Shown: in pieces, positions 43,530 through 52,063 of the stretch
Layout of the letters: every line of letters starts with the position of its first letter
How positions within the stretch are numbered: position 1 is the stretch's first letter
Origin: Gaetbulibacter sp. 4G1
GTDB lineage: Bacteria > Bacteroidota > Bacteroidia > Flavobacteriales > Flavobacteriaceae
Assembly (NCBI RefSeq): GCF_002741945.1
Contig: NZ_MDVN01000020.1
Span: forward strand, 62,001 to 126,000
Reading direction: 5' to 3'
Length of the DNA stretch: 64,000 bases
The notes under the pieces: generated by a model
Told to the model about the DNA's origin: nothing
Databases searched by the model: none
The model's input: only the letters and a program-made list of their open reading frames with translations
Position numbers and translations under genes: made by a program

Positions 43530-43601
43530 ATGAAGCGACATTATAGATTTTTAAAATTAGAAAATATAACGTTTTTGTACTTCAATCTGGTTAGCGTATA
43601 A
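43530..43601 (+). pseudogene. Relic of a cohesin-like/T9SS partner gene
   Basis: ATGAAGCGACATTATAGATT matches the first codons of the partner genes at 46961 and 52064 (MKRHYRFLK compared with MKQHYKFLQQ), but the frame stops after 23 codons and the rest is gone. The short spacer before it matches that before 52064 (ACCCCAAAATA...AAAACAATGAA). Thus a third complete gene pair once existed here. Confidence 0.7.
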
Positions 43602-43613
43602 CATTTTGTATAC
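43596..43613. promoter_or_regulatory. Operator candidate site 4, GTATAA-N6-GTATAC
   Basis: A near-perfect copy of the tandem half-sites ends 88 bp before the start of the large gene at 43701, a distance similar to those at the other copies. It overlaps the end of the partner-gene relic. Confidence 0.55.
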
Positions 43614-43700
43614 ATCATTGGGATGAAACTATTTTAAAAAAAAGAGGCTTATAGCTTTTTAGCTGCCTTAAATCTGAATAAACAACAAATTTAATATCTA

Positions 43701-46700
43701 ATGAAAAAAAATATACTATTATTATGTATTGCTTTATTATGTGTTCACGTTCTTAATGCCCAATGTGGTCCAGGAGAAGACACGACAGCTCCAGTATTTG
43801 GAAATGCTGGTGATGGAACCATGGCAAACCCGTTTAGAAATCTACTACTATCAACAGTTGGAGGAGTACCCAGTGGTACCTATTATTTTAATTTTAATGG
43901 TAGCACTTTTCAAGGTGCGTTAGATAACGATACCGATGGCGGAGGTTGGTTAATGGTACTAAACTACGTACACTTAGCAGGCGATAATACAGACCTAACT
44001 ATACGTAATACAGATCTTCCTTTATTAGGCTCTTCGACTTTAGGAGACAATGAAGCAGGAACTGCCAATTGGGGCCACATGGGAAATGCCTTAGCAGCGG
44101 CTATCGATTTTGAAGAAATCCGTTTTTATGGAGAAACCACAGGACATACTCGTATTATTAACTTTAAGACCCCTTATATAAGTGGCTTAAATTACCTTAA
44201 AACAGGTTTAGGTCATTTTGGAGGAATCAATAATCCTTCTAATTTTACAACACTTACAGGGCATACCGCTAATATTCCTGCACTAGCAGGGAATTTTTTT
44301 GCAAGTCACGGTGACAATGCATTAACAGAGTTTCCATTCTTTAGTAGTGGTCAAAATCACTGGGGAATTCGTGGTTCAGGAAATCGTTGGGAAGTAGATG
44401 ATGCACCTACGGCTGCAAGTCCAGTAAATAGTCAAAGTACCATTCACCGTGTTTGGGTTCGTGGAGATCTTTCTCCAGCAGGAACACCAGAGGTAAGCGT
44501 CACTTTAGACAACACAGGAAATGTAACTGTAAACCCAGCAGATTTTGGATATACAGTTATGGATAATTGTAGTCTAGAAGCCAATATAAATATAAGCTTA
44601 AGTCAAACAGATTTTGCTTGTATAGATGTTGGAGCTAATATCATACAATTCACCGTTACAGACGAACAAAATAATAGTACAGTAATTGATGTAACGGTAA
44701 CAGTTCTAGAAAGCCCGCCAGTGATAACAACCCCATCAGGACCTTTTCAGCGTATAAGTTTAGACAGCAATGGAGAGCTAACATTAGACCTAGCTACATT
44801 AAATGTAACCGCTACAGACGATTGTGGTATTGCAAGTACAGTGATTAGTCCAGCAACTCTTGATTGTAGTGATGCTGGATTTAAGAATGCTACTATTACG
44901 GTAACAGATGTAAATGGAAATGCATCAAATTCGAGTATGGTTTTTATTCTTATCGATCAAGTGCCACCAGTAATACAATGTGTACCTTCTTACACTGCAG
45001 AATTAGATGGAACAGGAAGTGTAACACTAGATCCAAATAGTCTATTAACTAGTTTTACAGATAATTGTCAAACAGCAGGTGTTTCCTTGGATAAAACTGT
45101 ATTTACCTGTGCAGATATTGGAGATAATCTAGTTACAGTAACAGCAACAGATGGAGATGGTAATTCGACTACCTGTACCACAACAGTTACGATAACAATA
45201 CCATCATGTCCTGGAAATCTAACTTTACAAGCAGAACCTAATGCCTGTGGAGTTACGTATAATTATCCTTGTGCAAGTAACGTTACTGCAGGGCCGCCAA
45301 GCGGAACATTTCTAGCAGTAGGAACCACCACAACATTTGCATATGATACCTTAGACAATACTGGTGGTACCGTTACTTGTAGTTATGATGTTACTGTGGT
45401 AGATGAAGAAGGGCCTACTTTCGCGACACAAAATATAACACTTGATGTTACGATGGATGGAACCGTTTCAATAGTGGCAGAGGATCTTTTAGGGCTAGAT
45501 TTATTAGCAAGTGACTACACTGTAGATCAAACAGGAACATTCAACAGAGAAGATATTTCAACTACAGGTACAGAAATTTCACTTTTTGATGATCAAGTTT
45601 CTTCAGCATTACCAATAGGTTTTGAATTTGCATTTTATGGAGCGCTTTACAATGATTTCTATATTTCTTCTAACGGATTTATAACGTTTTCAGGAAATAG
45701 TGATGATGGCTGTTGTACTGGGCAAACACTTCCTGATGTTACCGAACCAAATAATTTAATTGCCTTTGATTGGGATGATTATGATCCAGAGTCTGGAGGA
45801 ACCATCCGTTACCAAACTATTGGTACAGCACCAAACCGTATTTTAATTATGGATTTTGATGCCGTATTACATATTGATTATAATGATAATACAGACGCAA
45901 CTACCACACAGGTAAAACTTTTTGAAGGAACCAACCGTATTGAAATTCATGCAACTAACATCCCAGATTTATCTAACACTAAAACTCAAGGGCTTGAAAA
46001 CATAGATGGTACTGCTGCAATTATAGTACCTGGTCGTAATGCAGCTACATGGTCAGCTTCAAATGATGTCGTTGCTTTTGTACCTGTAACAGGGGGGGTA
46101 GCAGACTCATGTGGAGTAGACACTTTTGTAGCATCACAAACCACTTTCGATTGTTCAAACTTAGGAGCAAATACGGTAACGCTTACAGCTACTGATACCA
46201 ATGGAAATATTACAGAAAAAATAGCAATTGTGACGGTTACAGACGCAAATAACTTTTGTCCTGATATTTTAGTTTCACCTAAGGTATTCTTACAAGGAGC
46301 TGCTTTAAATCCAAATGTAGGAGAAGAGACTCTAATGCGAGATGATTTGCGTATTGCGGGTCAAATACCAACTACAAGTCCATATACAGATGGATTGACC
46401 TGTGATGCATCGGTATTTACAGTAACTGGTGCCAATGCTATAGTGGACTGGGTATGGCTGGAACTTAGAGATCCGATCACAAGTACAACCATTGTATCCT
46501 CAAGATCCGCTCTATTACAACGTGACGGTGATATTGTAGATATTGATGGTGTTTCAACCAGTGTTATATTTAGTGAAGTTCCAGGAGCATATTATTTGGT
46601 TGTAACTCATAGAAATCACTTAGGCATACGAAGTGCTAATACATACAACCTATCTAGTACTACAACTACAATAAACTTAAGTACGAGTTCAAATTCGGTA

Positions 46701-46961
46701 GCAGGAGGAACAAACGCCATAATAGATTTAGGCAATGGTAAATTTGGTTTGATTGGGGGCGATTTTGATGCCAACGGACAAGTACAGAATACCGATTTAA
46801 GTGGTGTACGTCCAGTCTTGGGCCAAAGCCAGTACTCTGCTGGGGATCTTGATATGAACAGTCAGGTACAAAATACTGATATCAATAATCTATTAAATCC
46901 TAATACAGGCAAAGGGAAACAGTTTGCCAAACAAAACCTAAGAGCAAAACTTAAAAAATAA
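43701..46961 (+). CDS. Large secreted adhesin: fibrinogen-like, HYR-like and NIDO-like domains with dockerin-like C-terminus
   Basis: The 1086-residue protein has a signal peptide (MKKNILLLCIALLCVHVLNAQ). A fibrinogen/intelectin-like domain spans ~30-265 (GTYYFNFNGSTFQGALDNDTDGGGWLMVLNYVH). Several HYR/Ig-like repeats of ~80 residues follow (~265-600), each with paired Cys and endings such as NIIQFTVTDEQNNSTVIDVTVTV. A NIDO-like domain lies at ~610-770 (PIGFEFAFYGALYNDFYISSNGFITFSG). The final ~220 residues form a conserved module ending in two dockerin-like loops, DFDANGQVQNTD and DLDMNSQVQNTD, and a basic tail. It has no T9SS tail of its own. Its stop overlaps the partner gene start by 1 bp (TAATG). 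Confidence 0.85.
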   Translation: MKKNILLLCIALLCVHVLNAQCGPGEDTTAPVFGNAGDGTMANPFRNLLLSTVGGVPSGTYYFNFNGSTFQGALDNDTDGGGWLMVLNYVHLAGDNTDLTIRNTDLPLLGSSTLGDNEAGTANWGHMGNALAAAIDFEEIRFYGETTGHTRIINFKTPYISGLNYLKTGLGHFGGINNPSNFTTLTGHTANIPALAGNFFASHGDNALTEFPFFSSGQNHWGIRGSGNRWEVDDAPTAASPVNSQSTIHRVWVRGDLSPAGTPEVSVTLDNTGNVTVNPADFGYTVMDNCSLEANINISLSQTDFACIDVGANIIQFTVTDEQNNSTVIDVTVTVLESPPVITTPSGPFQRISLDSNGELTLDLATLNVTATDDCGIASTVISPATLDCSDAGFKNATITVTDVNGNASNSSMVFILIDQVPPVIQCVPSYTAELDGTGSVTLDPNSLLTSFTDNCQTAGVSLDKTVFTCADIGDNLVTVTATDGDGNSTTCTTTVTITIPSCPGNLTLQAEPNACGVTYNYPCASNVTAGPPSGTFLAVGTTTTFAYDTLDNTGGTVTCSYDVTVVDEEGPTFATQNITLDVTMDGTVSIVAEDLLGLDLLASDYTVDQTGTFNREDISTTGTEISLFDDQVSSALPIGFEFAFYGALYNDFYISSNGFITFSGNSDDGCCTGQTLPDVTEPNNLIAFDWDDYDPESGGTIRYQTIGTAPNRILIMDFDAVLHIDYNDNTDATTTQVKLFEGTNRIEIHATNIPDLSNTKTQGLENIDGTAAIIVPGRNAATWSASNDVVAFVPVTGGVADSCGVDTFVASQTTFDCSNLGANTVTLTATDTNGNITEKIAIVTVTDANNFCPDILVSPKVFLQGAALNPNVGEETLMRDDLRIAGQIPTTSPYTDGLTCDASVFTVTGANAIVDWVWLELRDPITSTTIVSSRSALLQRDGDIVDIDGVSTSVIFSEVPGAYYLVVTHRNHLGIRSANTYNLSSTTTTINLSTSSNSVAGGTNAIIDLGNGKFGLIGGDFDANGQVQNTDLSGVRPVLGQSQYSAGDLDMNSQVQNTDINNLLNPNTGKGKQFAKQNLRAKLKK
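46758..46961 (+). repeat. Dockerin-encoding DNA repeat, copy A
   Basis: This stretch is nearly identical at DNA level to 51828-52039 and to the pseudogene copy at 43317-43507 (for example AAGTACAGAATACCGATTTA in all three). Such repeats can recombine and probably caused the deletion at 43317. Confidence 0.75.
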
Positions 46962-47875
46962 TGAAACAACATTATAAATTTTTACAACAGATAGTACTAT
47001 TATTTAGTATAGTGGCAGTAACCTCAATAAGCGCCCAAAACATTCAGTTTACATTTGCTAATGCACAAAATACAAATGACGGCACCAATGATTTTTATGA
47101 GGCAGATATCATGATCCAGACTATAGGGGGACTTGCCGATTTTAAATTAGGTTCAGGTCAATTATACTTTAATTATAACACAGCAGCATTTGGAACTAAT
47201 GTAAGGGCAAGCAATAAAATCGAGATAACCGCATCACCATCACCTGACTATTTTTTAGGAGAGAAAATTGGTTTTACTGACTTTTATGATATTTCAGTCA
47301 TCAATGACAATACAAGTTCAAGAGTATCTTGGGCCTTTCAACAAGGCGTGTCATCAGGTGCTATGACTCAATTAGTTGGATCTACCCCAAGAAAACTGAT
47401 TCATTTAAAGCTAGAATACGCAGATGTAAGCCAAAGCCCTAACATAGGGTTTGAAGATAATGAAACCTTAGTCAATTCAGCACGGGATCAATTTTATACG
47501 GCTTGTGGGCCATACAATACCGCATCTACGACATTAGATTGTGATATCAATGATTTAGAACCACTTAATAAGAATATACAATTCTTGGATGCCATGTATG
47601 ATAGTTCAGGAGCAGCTTTGGGAACATTAGGCACAGATAATGTTGAATTAGCAGGCGTGTCCGTTTTTCCAAATCCAGTCAAAGATATTGTAACCATAAA
47701 GGGATTAGAACAAGAACTTTCAAGATTAGAGGTGTACAATATGACAGGGCAGTTGGTAAGCACCAAAATAAAAAACCTAGAATTCGTTAATGTAAAATCC
47801 TTATCGGAAGGCGTATACTTTTTAAAGCTTAATACTGCTAAAAGCAGTAAGATTATAAAATTTATTAAGAACTAA
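46961..47875 (+). CDS. Cohesin-like partner protein with T9SS sorting domain, copy A
   Basis: The 304-residue protein has a signal peptide (MKQHYKFLQQIVLLFSIVAVTSISAQ). A ~160-residue beta-sandwich follows (NIQFTFANAQNTNDGTNDFYEADIMIQTIGGLADFKLGSGQLYFNYNTAAFG ... SRVSWAFQQG ... RKLIHLKLEY). Its order of strands and the FKLGSGQLYFNYN segment resemble cohesin modules (xxGxxxLxYDP). A short linker leads to a type A T9SS domain at ~225-304 (VSVFPNPVKDIVTIKGL ... GVYFLKLNTAKSSKIIKFIKN). Translationally coupled to the dockerin-tailed gene before it. The cohesin assignment is an inference from pattern, not a profile hit. Confidence 0.75.
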   Translation: MKQHYKFLQQIVLLFSIVAVTSISAQNIQFTFANAQNTNDGTNDFYEADIMIQTIGGLADFKLGSGQLYFNYNTAAFGTNVRASNKIEITASPSPDYFLGEKIGFTDFYDISVINDNTSSRVSWAFQQGVSSGAMTQLVGSTPRKLIHLKLEYADVSQSPNIGFEDNETLVNSARDQFYTACGPYNTASTTLDCDINDLEPLNKNIQFLDAMYDSSGAALGTLGTDNVELAGVSVFPNPVKDIVTIKGLEQELSRLEVYNMTGQLVSTKIKNLEFVNVKSLSEGVYFLKLNTAKSSKIIKFIKN

Positions 47876-47923
47876 AAAGGCAAAGTAATTACTTAATTGA
47901 TATAAGGTAGTTAATCAATATTT

Positions 47924-47941
47924 GTACACTTTTTTGTGCAC
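47924..47941. promoter_or_regulatory. Operator candidate site 5, GTACAC-N6-GTGCAC
   Basis: A diverged copy of the tandem half-site pair, with the same 6-T spacer, ends 85 bp before the ATG at 48026. The conserved spacing to the start supports a regulatory role. Confidence 0.5.
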
Positions 47942-48025
47942 CACTATTATATGAAATATTGGATTAACAGTTGCATTTTTGGGTTGAATTACAAATTACA
48001 AGTCAATATTTTAACCAAATCAACT

Positions 48026-51000
48026 ATGATGAAAAAAGACTTTAACAATTTATTTAAAAAAGTAATAGCAATTACAGTCTTGAGCTTTGCTCTTAGTATT
48101 AATGCTCAAGTTGCAAATTATGCTTTCGAAGGGAATCTTGATGATCCTATTTCTGGAACTACAGGAATATTTGGAGACGCAGATACACCTAGTGAATTAC
48201 CTACTTATGTAGCAACCCCGTCTGGTGGTCAAGGACTACAGATAAACTTTAATGAAGCTTTTGTTTTTAATGAAAATTTAAAAACTTTATTTACAAGTGA
48301 TTCGTCATTTGAAATTGAAGTAGATTTTAGATATACTTATAATGGACCAAATGCAGGTAATAAAACATTGTTTCATATGAAACGAGGAAGTACTGAAGCT
48401 AGCCCTGGCTTTATGATTACTGTAAAAAAATCTGCTACTCCAGGTAAATTTGATGTATGGTTAAATTATTCTGATGGAAATTGGGAAGCTGCTAGATCAC
48501 AATACATAAGTACAGGAGAATTAAACATAAATGAAGAAATTAAGCTTGCATTCAAGATGAATTATGATTTAGAAACTTGGAATGTACGCTTTAATGACGT
48601 CTATAATTCAGGAGTTTTTCCAGATAATTTTGATGTAGAGGGGTTAAAAACTGGAATTGAAACTTCGGCACAATCTTTTGGTTGGTCATGGAATCATAGT
48701 GCTACTGGAAATGATGATTCTTTTATTATTGATAATTTTCAAGCACATGTTCCAGCAAGATTAGGCAATGTTTCTGTATTACAAACAGCATTACAGCAAC
48801 TAACAGATCATATTCTTGGAAATACTGTACTTACTCAAGTACAAATGGATGGCTATACACAAGATGTATTATTCAATCATATTCAGAGTTATGCAAATGC
48901 CAAAACAGATATTGATGCCTACTTATTAGCTTTTGAAAATAACAACCCACCACTATTTAATACTAGAAATATTACATATGATTTAAATATGCTAAATAAC
49001 TTTGAAAGAGTAACTTACTATTTACAGCAAGATATATTTAGTAGTTCGTTTGTGTCAGGTAATATGGCTAATATGGAAGGTGTTTCATTTGAAGCACATG
49101 AAGCATTCCCAGGGCCTGTTAGTAGTACTGCTCCAAGAATTTCTAATGGTCAGGTAGCTATCAACACAAGTTATATACTAAATCCTGGTATGCTTTTAAT
49201 AGATCAAGAAGATGGAGTTATAAGACCTACAGGATATTACGCAGCTCCTGGTGAATTAGTAACAATTACAGTACCAGCTTCAATGGTAGGTCAAAATATT
49301 GAAGTTATTTCAGGTTCTCATCAAGATGAAGTATTGGTTTCAAGCTTGCAACGTTTTAAAAATATTGTGAAGCGAGTAGAAATAACAAGTACAGCTACAG
49401 AAATTGCAAATCCTTTTGGAGGCTCATTGTATTTTAGAATTCCTGCAAACTTAGACCTAGGTTGGAATACAGTAACCATTGATGGCGCGGTAAAAGCACC
49501 TTATTTCAGAATGGTTTCTGGGCAACCACAAAACGTAAGTGAATGGGTTACAGATTTGAATAACAATTATGTGCCATGGGTAGATATAGAGACAGACAAA
49601 TGGATGTTTACTATTCCAGCTAGTATTGTTAGTCAAACTGACATTACTGATATTATGACAAAATGGGACGAGATGCAAGATCTTGCCAGTGTAGTTGCTG
49701 GTAGACCTATGCAAAGACCTCGTGCAGAATATATTCATACAGATTGTAGTTCAGGAAATGGAAGTTATGGATACCCAAAACCTATTCATGTAAATGGATA
49801 TAATACGGATTCTCCAGCTGCCCAATGGAGTCCATTGCGAATATTTGATGAAAATTATCTTGAAGCTCATTGGAGAGTTACTTTCCATGAAATGGGACAT
49901 ACGTTATGGCTTCCAACACCAGCTGCATACCGTGAAGCTTTTACACAATTAACTTCTTTTGCGTTTTTATATGCTATTGATGAAGATTTTGATCGTGCTA
50001 TGATTAATAATGAATATGGAGGTAAGTTTGATAGAGATTTGGCCGCAATGCATTGGATGATTACAAATGAGTTTAGAACAAATGTTCCTATGGCTAAGAG
50101 TCAATACGATTATCAAAGGAGAGGTGCTGGTTATTGGTACGATATGTTTGCTTTGTATGGTTTTGAAAGTGTTGGTAATATTCATAAAGAATTTTATAAT
50201 CTTTGGGCAAGTGGGGCTGATACAGATTATTATCGTTATAAATCAATTGACGAATATATAGGAGCCGCGGCTGCAGGAAATAATAAAAATCTAACACCCT
50301 TGTTTCATTTTTGGGGTATGCAAGCAACACCAAGTCAGGTTACAAACTTAGCGTCATATCCTGAAGGTTGTGAAATTTATAATCGTTTAATGTATTATCG
50401 TAATCAAATTCCACAAACCCAAGCAGAATTTGCATCATGGAGAACTGCTTTTGAAACAGCAACAGGTGGTTCAAATGCAGAAGTGAATGTTGCTTTCGCT
50501 AATTGGGATTCTCAAAATTATCATACACAAATTGTTGCCCAAATAGACAATATTATTAATGCCTATTTCCCTACTGGTAACTGTTCTAATTTTACAACGA
50601 CATGGACTGTTAATGCAGGAGATACTACTATTACCATTCCTGTAGCAGATGCCTCAGTATATACATACAATTATCAAGTAGATTGGAATGGTGATGGCGA
50701 TTTTTTAGATGCCAATGAAACTACATTTTTTACTGATACAGCTACACACGACTTTGGTACAGCCGGTACTTATACCATCAATATTAGAGGTACATTCCCA
50801 GCAATTCAATTTTTTGATGGAGGCGATAAAAATAAGATTATTTCTGTAGACCAATGGGGCAGCATGCAATGGGAAACCTTTGAAGGTGCATTTTATGGAT
50901 GTACTAATTTAACAATTTCGGATACTGCAGGAGCTCCAAATCTAGCATTTGTAGAATCTTTTGATTCAGCGTTTAGAAATAGTGGTATAAATACCAGCGG

Positions 51001-52039
51001 TAATTTAAACGATTGGGATATAAACGGAATAGATGTTTTTGATTCTATGTTTAGTGGCGCAACTAATTTTGATCAATCATTATCAAATTGGGATATAAGT
51101 GATGTCTCTGATATGAATAATTTTTTTACAGGTGTAACATTGTCTACGTCCAACTACGACGATACTTTAATAGGATGGGCAACATTAGATAAAGGAGAAA
51201 CACAAATCCCTGAAAGTATAACATTTAATGGAGGTAACAGCCGTTACTGTCTTTCAGATGCACAACGCACACAGTTGATGACTGAACCAAGTTCTGGGGG
51301 GTATGGATGGTCTATTACAGATGGCAATGCACTGGATTGCCAGGTAAATATAGCGCCTGTAGTTTTCTTACAAGGAGCTACTTTAAATCCAAACCTTGGA
51401 GAAGAAAGTTTAATGCGTGATGATCTTCGTGAAGCAGGTTTAATCCCAACTACTAGCCCCTATGCAGATGGATTGACCTGTGATGCATCGGTGTTTGCCG
51501 TCACAGGTGCCAACGCTATAGTAGACTGGGTATGGCTGGAACTTAGAAATTCCGCCACAAGCACTACCGTAGTGACCTCAAGATCAGCTCTATTACAACG
51601 CGATGGTGATATAGTAGATATAGATGGCGTTTCTGTTGATATAGCCTTTACTGCTGTTGCAGACTCTTATTATCTTGTAATAGGCCATCGCAATCACCTA
51701 GGCATACTAAGTGCCAATACTTATAACATGTCACACGTCAGCAGACCGGTTAACTTAAGCAGTAGTTCCATAAATATAGCTGGTGGAAGTAATGCCTCAA
51801 TTCATTTGAGTAATGGTAAGTTTGGTTTGATTGGGGGTGATTTTGATGCTAATGGACAAGTACAGAATACCGATTTAAGTGGTGTACGTCCTATATTGGG
51901 TCAAAGTCAATACTCAACTGGTGATTTGGATATGAACAGTCAGGTACAGAATACAGATATCAATAATCTGTTAAGTCCCAATACAGGTAAAGGCAAACAG
52001 TTTGCCAAACAAAATCTAAGAGCAAAACTTAAAAAATAA
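48026..52039 (+). CDS. Secreted M60 metallopeptidase with LamG-like, BspA-type and dockerin-like modules
   Basis: I use the ATG at 48026, which starts a signal peptide (MMKKDFNNLFKKVIAITVLSFALSINAQ); a GTG far upstream adds an implausible leader. The ~1337-residue protein has a LamG/concanavalin-like domain at ~30-250. A peptidase M60 domain follows at ~330-860, whose motif HEMGH begins near residue 621 and is followed by the Glu of AAYREAF, fitting HExxH-x(8-28)-E. A PKD-like strand region and BspA-type (DUF285) repeats come next, ~950-1090 (MFSGATNFDQSLSNWDISDVSDMNNFF). The same ~220-residue dockerin-like module as at 46961 ends it. M60 enzymes cleave mucin-like glycoproteins. No T9SS tail; the partner follows after 24 bp. 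Confidence 0.85.
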   Translation: MMKKDFNNLFKKVIAITVLSFALSINAQVANYAFEGNLDDPISGTTGIFGDADTPSELPTYVATPSGGQGLQINFNEAFVFNENLKTLFTSDSSFEIEVDFRYTYNGPNAGNKTLFHMKRGSTEASPGFMITVKKSATPGKFDVWLNYSDGNWEAARSQYISTGELNINEEIKLAFKMNYDLETWNVRFNDVYNSGVFPDNFDVEGLKTGIETSAQSFGWSWNHSATGNDDSFIIDNFQAHVPARLGNVSVLQTALQQLTDHILGNTVLTQVQMDGYTQDVLFNHIQSYANAKTDIDAYLLAFENNNPPLFNTRNITYDLNMLNNFERVTYYLQQDIFSSSFVSGNMANMEGVSFEAHEAFPGPVSSTAPRISNGQVAINTSYILNPGMLLIDQEDGVIRPTGYYAAPGELVTITVPASMVGQNIEVISGSHQDEVLVSSLQRFKNIVKRVEITSTATEIANPFGGSLYFRIPANLDLGWNTVTIDGAVKAPYFRMVSGQPQNVSEWVTDLNNNYVPWVDIETDKWMFTIPASIVSQTDITDIMTKWDEMQDLASVVAGRPMQRPRAEYIHTDCSSGNGSYGYPKPIHVNGYNTDSPAAQWSPLRIFDENYLEAHWRVTFHEMGHTLWLPTPAAYREAFTQLTSFAFLYAIDEDFDRAMINNEYGGKFDRDLAAMHWMITNEFRTNVPMAKSQYDYQRRGAGYWYDMFALYGFESVGNIHKEFYNLWASGADTDYYRYKSIDEYIGAAAAGNNKNLTPLFHFWGMQATPSQVTNLASYPEGCEIYNRLMYYRNQIPQTQAEFASWRTAFETATGGSNAEVNVAFANWDSQNYHTQIVAQIDNIINAYFPTGNCSNFTTTWTVNAGDTTITIPVADASVYTYNYQVDWNGDGDFLDANETTFFTDTATHDFGTAGTYTINIRGTFPAIQFFDGGDKNKIISVDQWGSMQWETFEGAFYGCTNLTISDTAGAPNLAFVESFDSAFRNSGINTSGNLNDWDINGIDVFDSMFSGATNFDQSLSNWDISDVSDMNNFFTGVTLSTSNYDDTLIGWATLDKGETQIPESITFNGGNSRYCLSDAQRTQLMTEPSSGGYGWSITDGNALDCQVNIAPVVFLQGATLNPNLGEESLMRDDLREAGLIPTTSPYADGLTCDASVFAVTGANAIVDWVWLELRNSATSTTVVTSRSALLQRDGDIVDIDGVSVDIAFTAVADSYYLVIGHRNHLGILSANTYNMSHVSRPVNLSSSSINIAGGSNASIHLSNGKFGLIGGDFDANGQVQNTDLSGVRPILGQSQYSTGDLDMNSQVQNTDINNLLSPNTGKGKQFAKQNLRAKLKK
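51828..52039 (+). repeat. Dockerin-encoding DNA repeat, copy B
   Basis: This is the counterpart of 46758-46961. It encodes GDFDANGQVQNTDLSG and DLDMNSQVQNTDINN followed by a Lys-rich end. The two functional copies and the pseudogene copy share long identical runs. Confidence 0.75.
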
Positions 52040-52063
52040 AAATAACCCCAAAATATAAAAACA

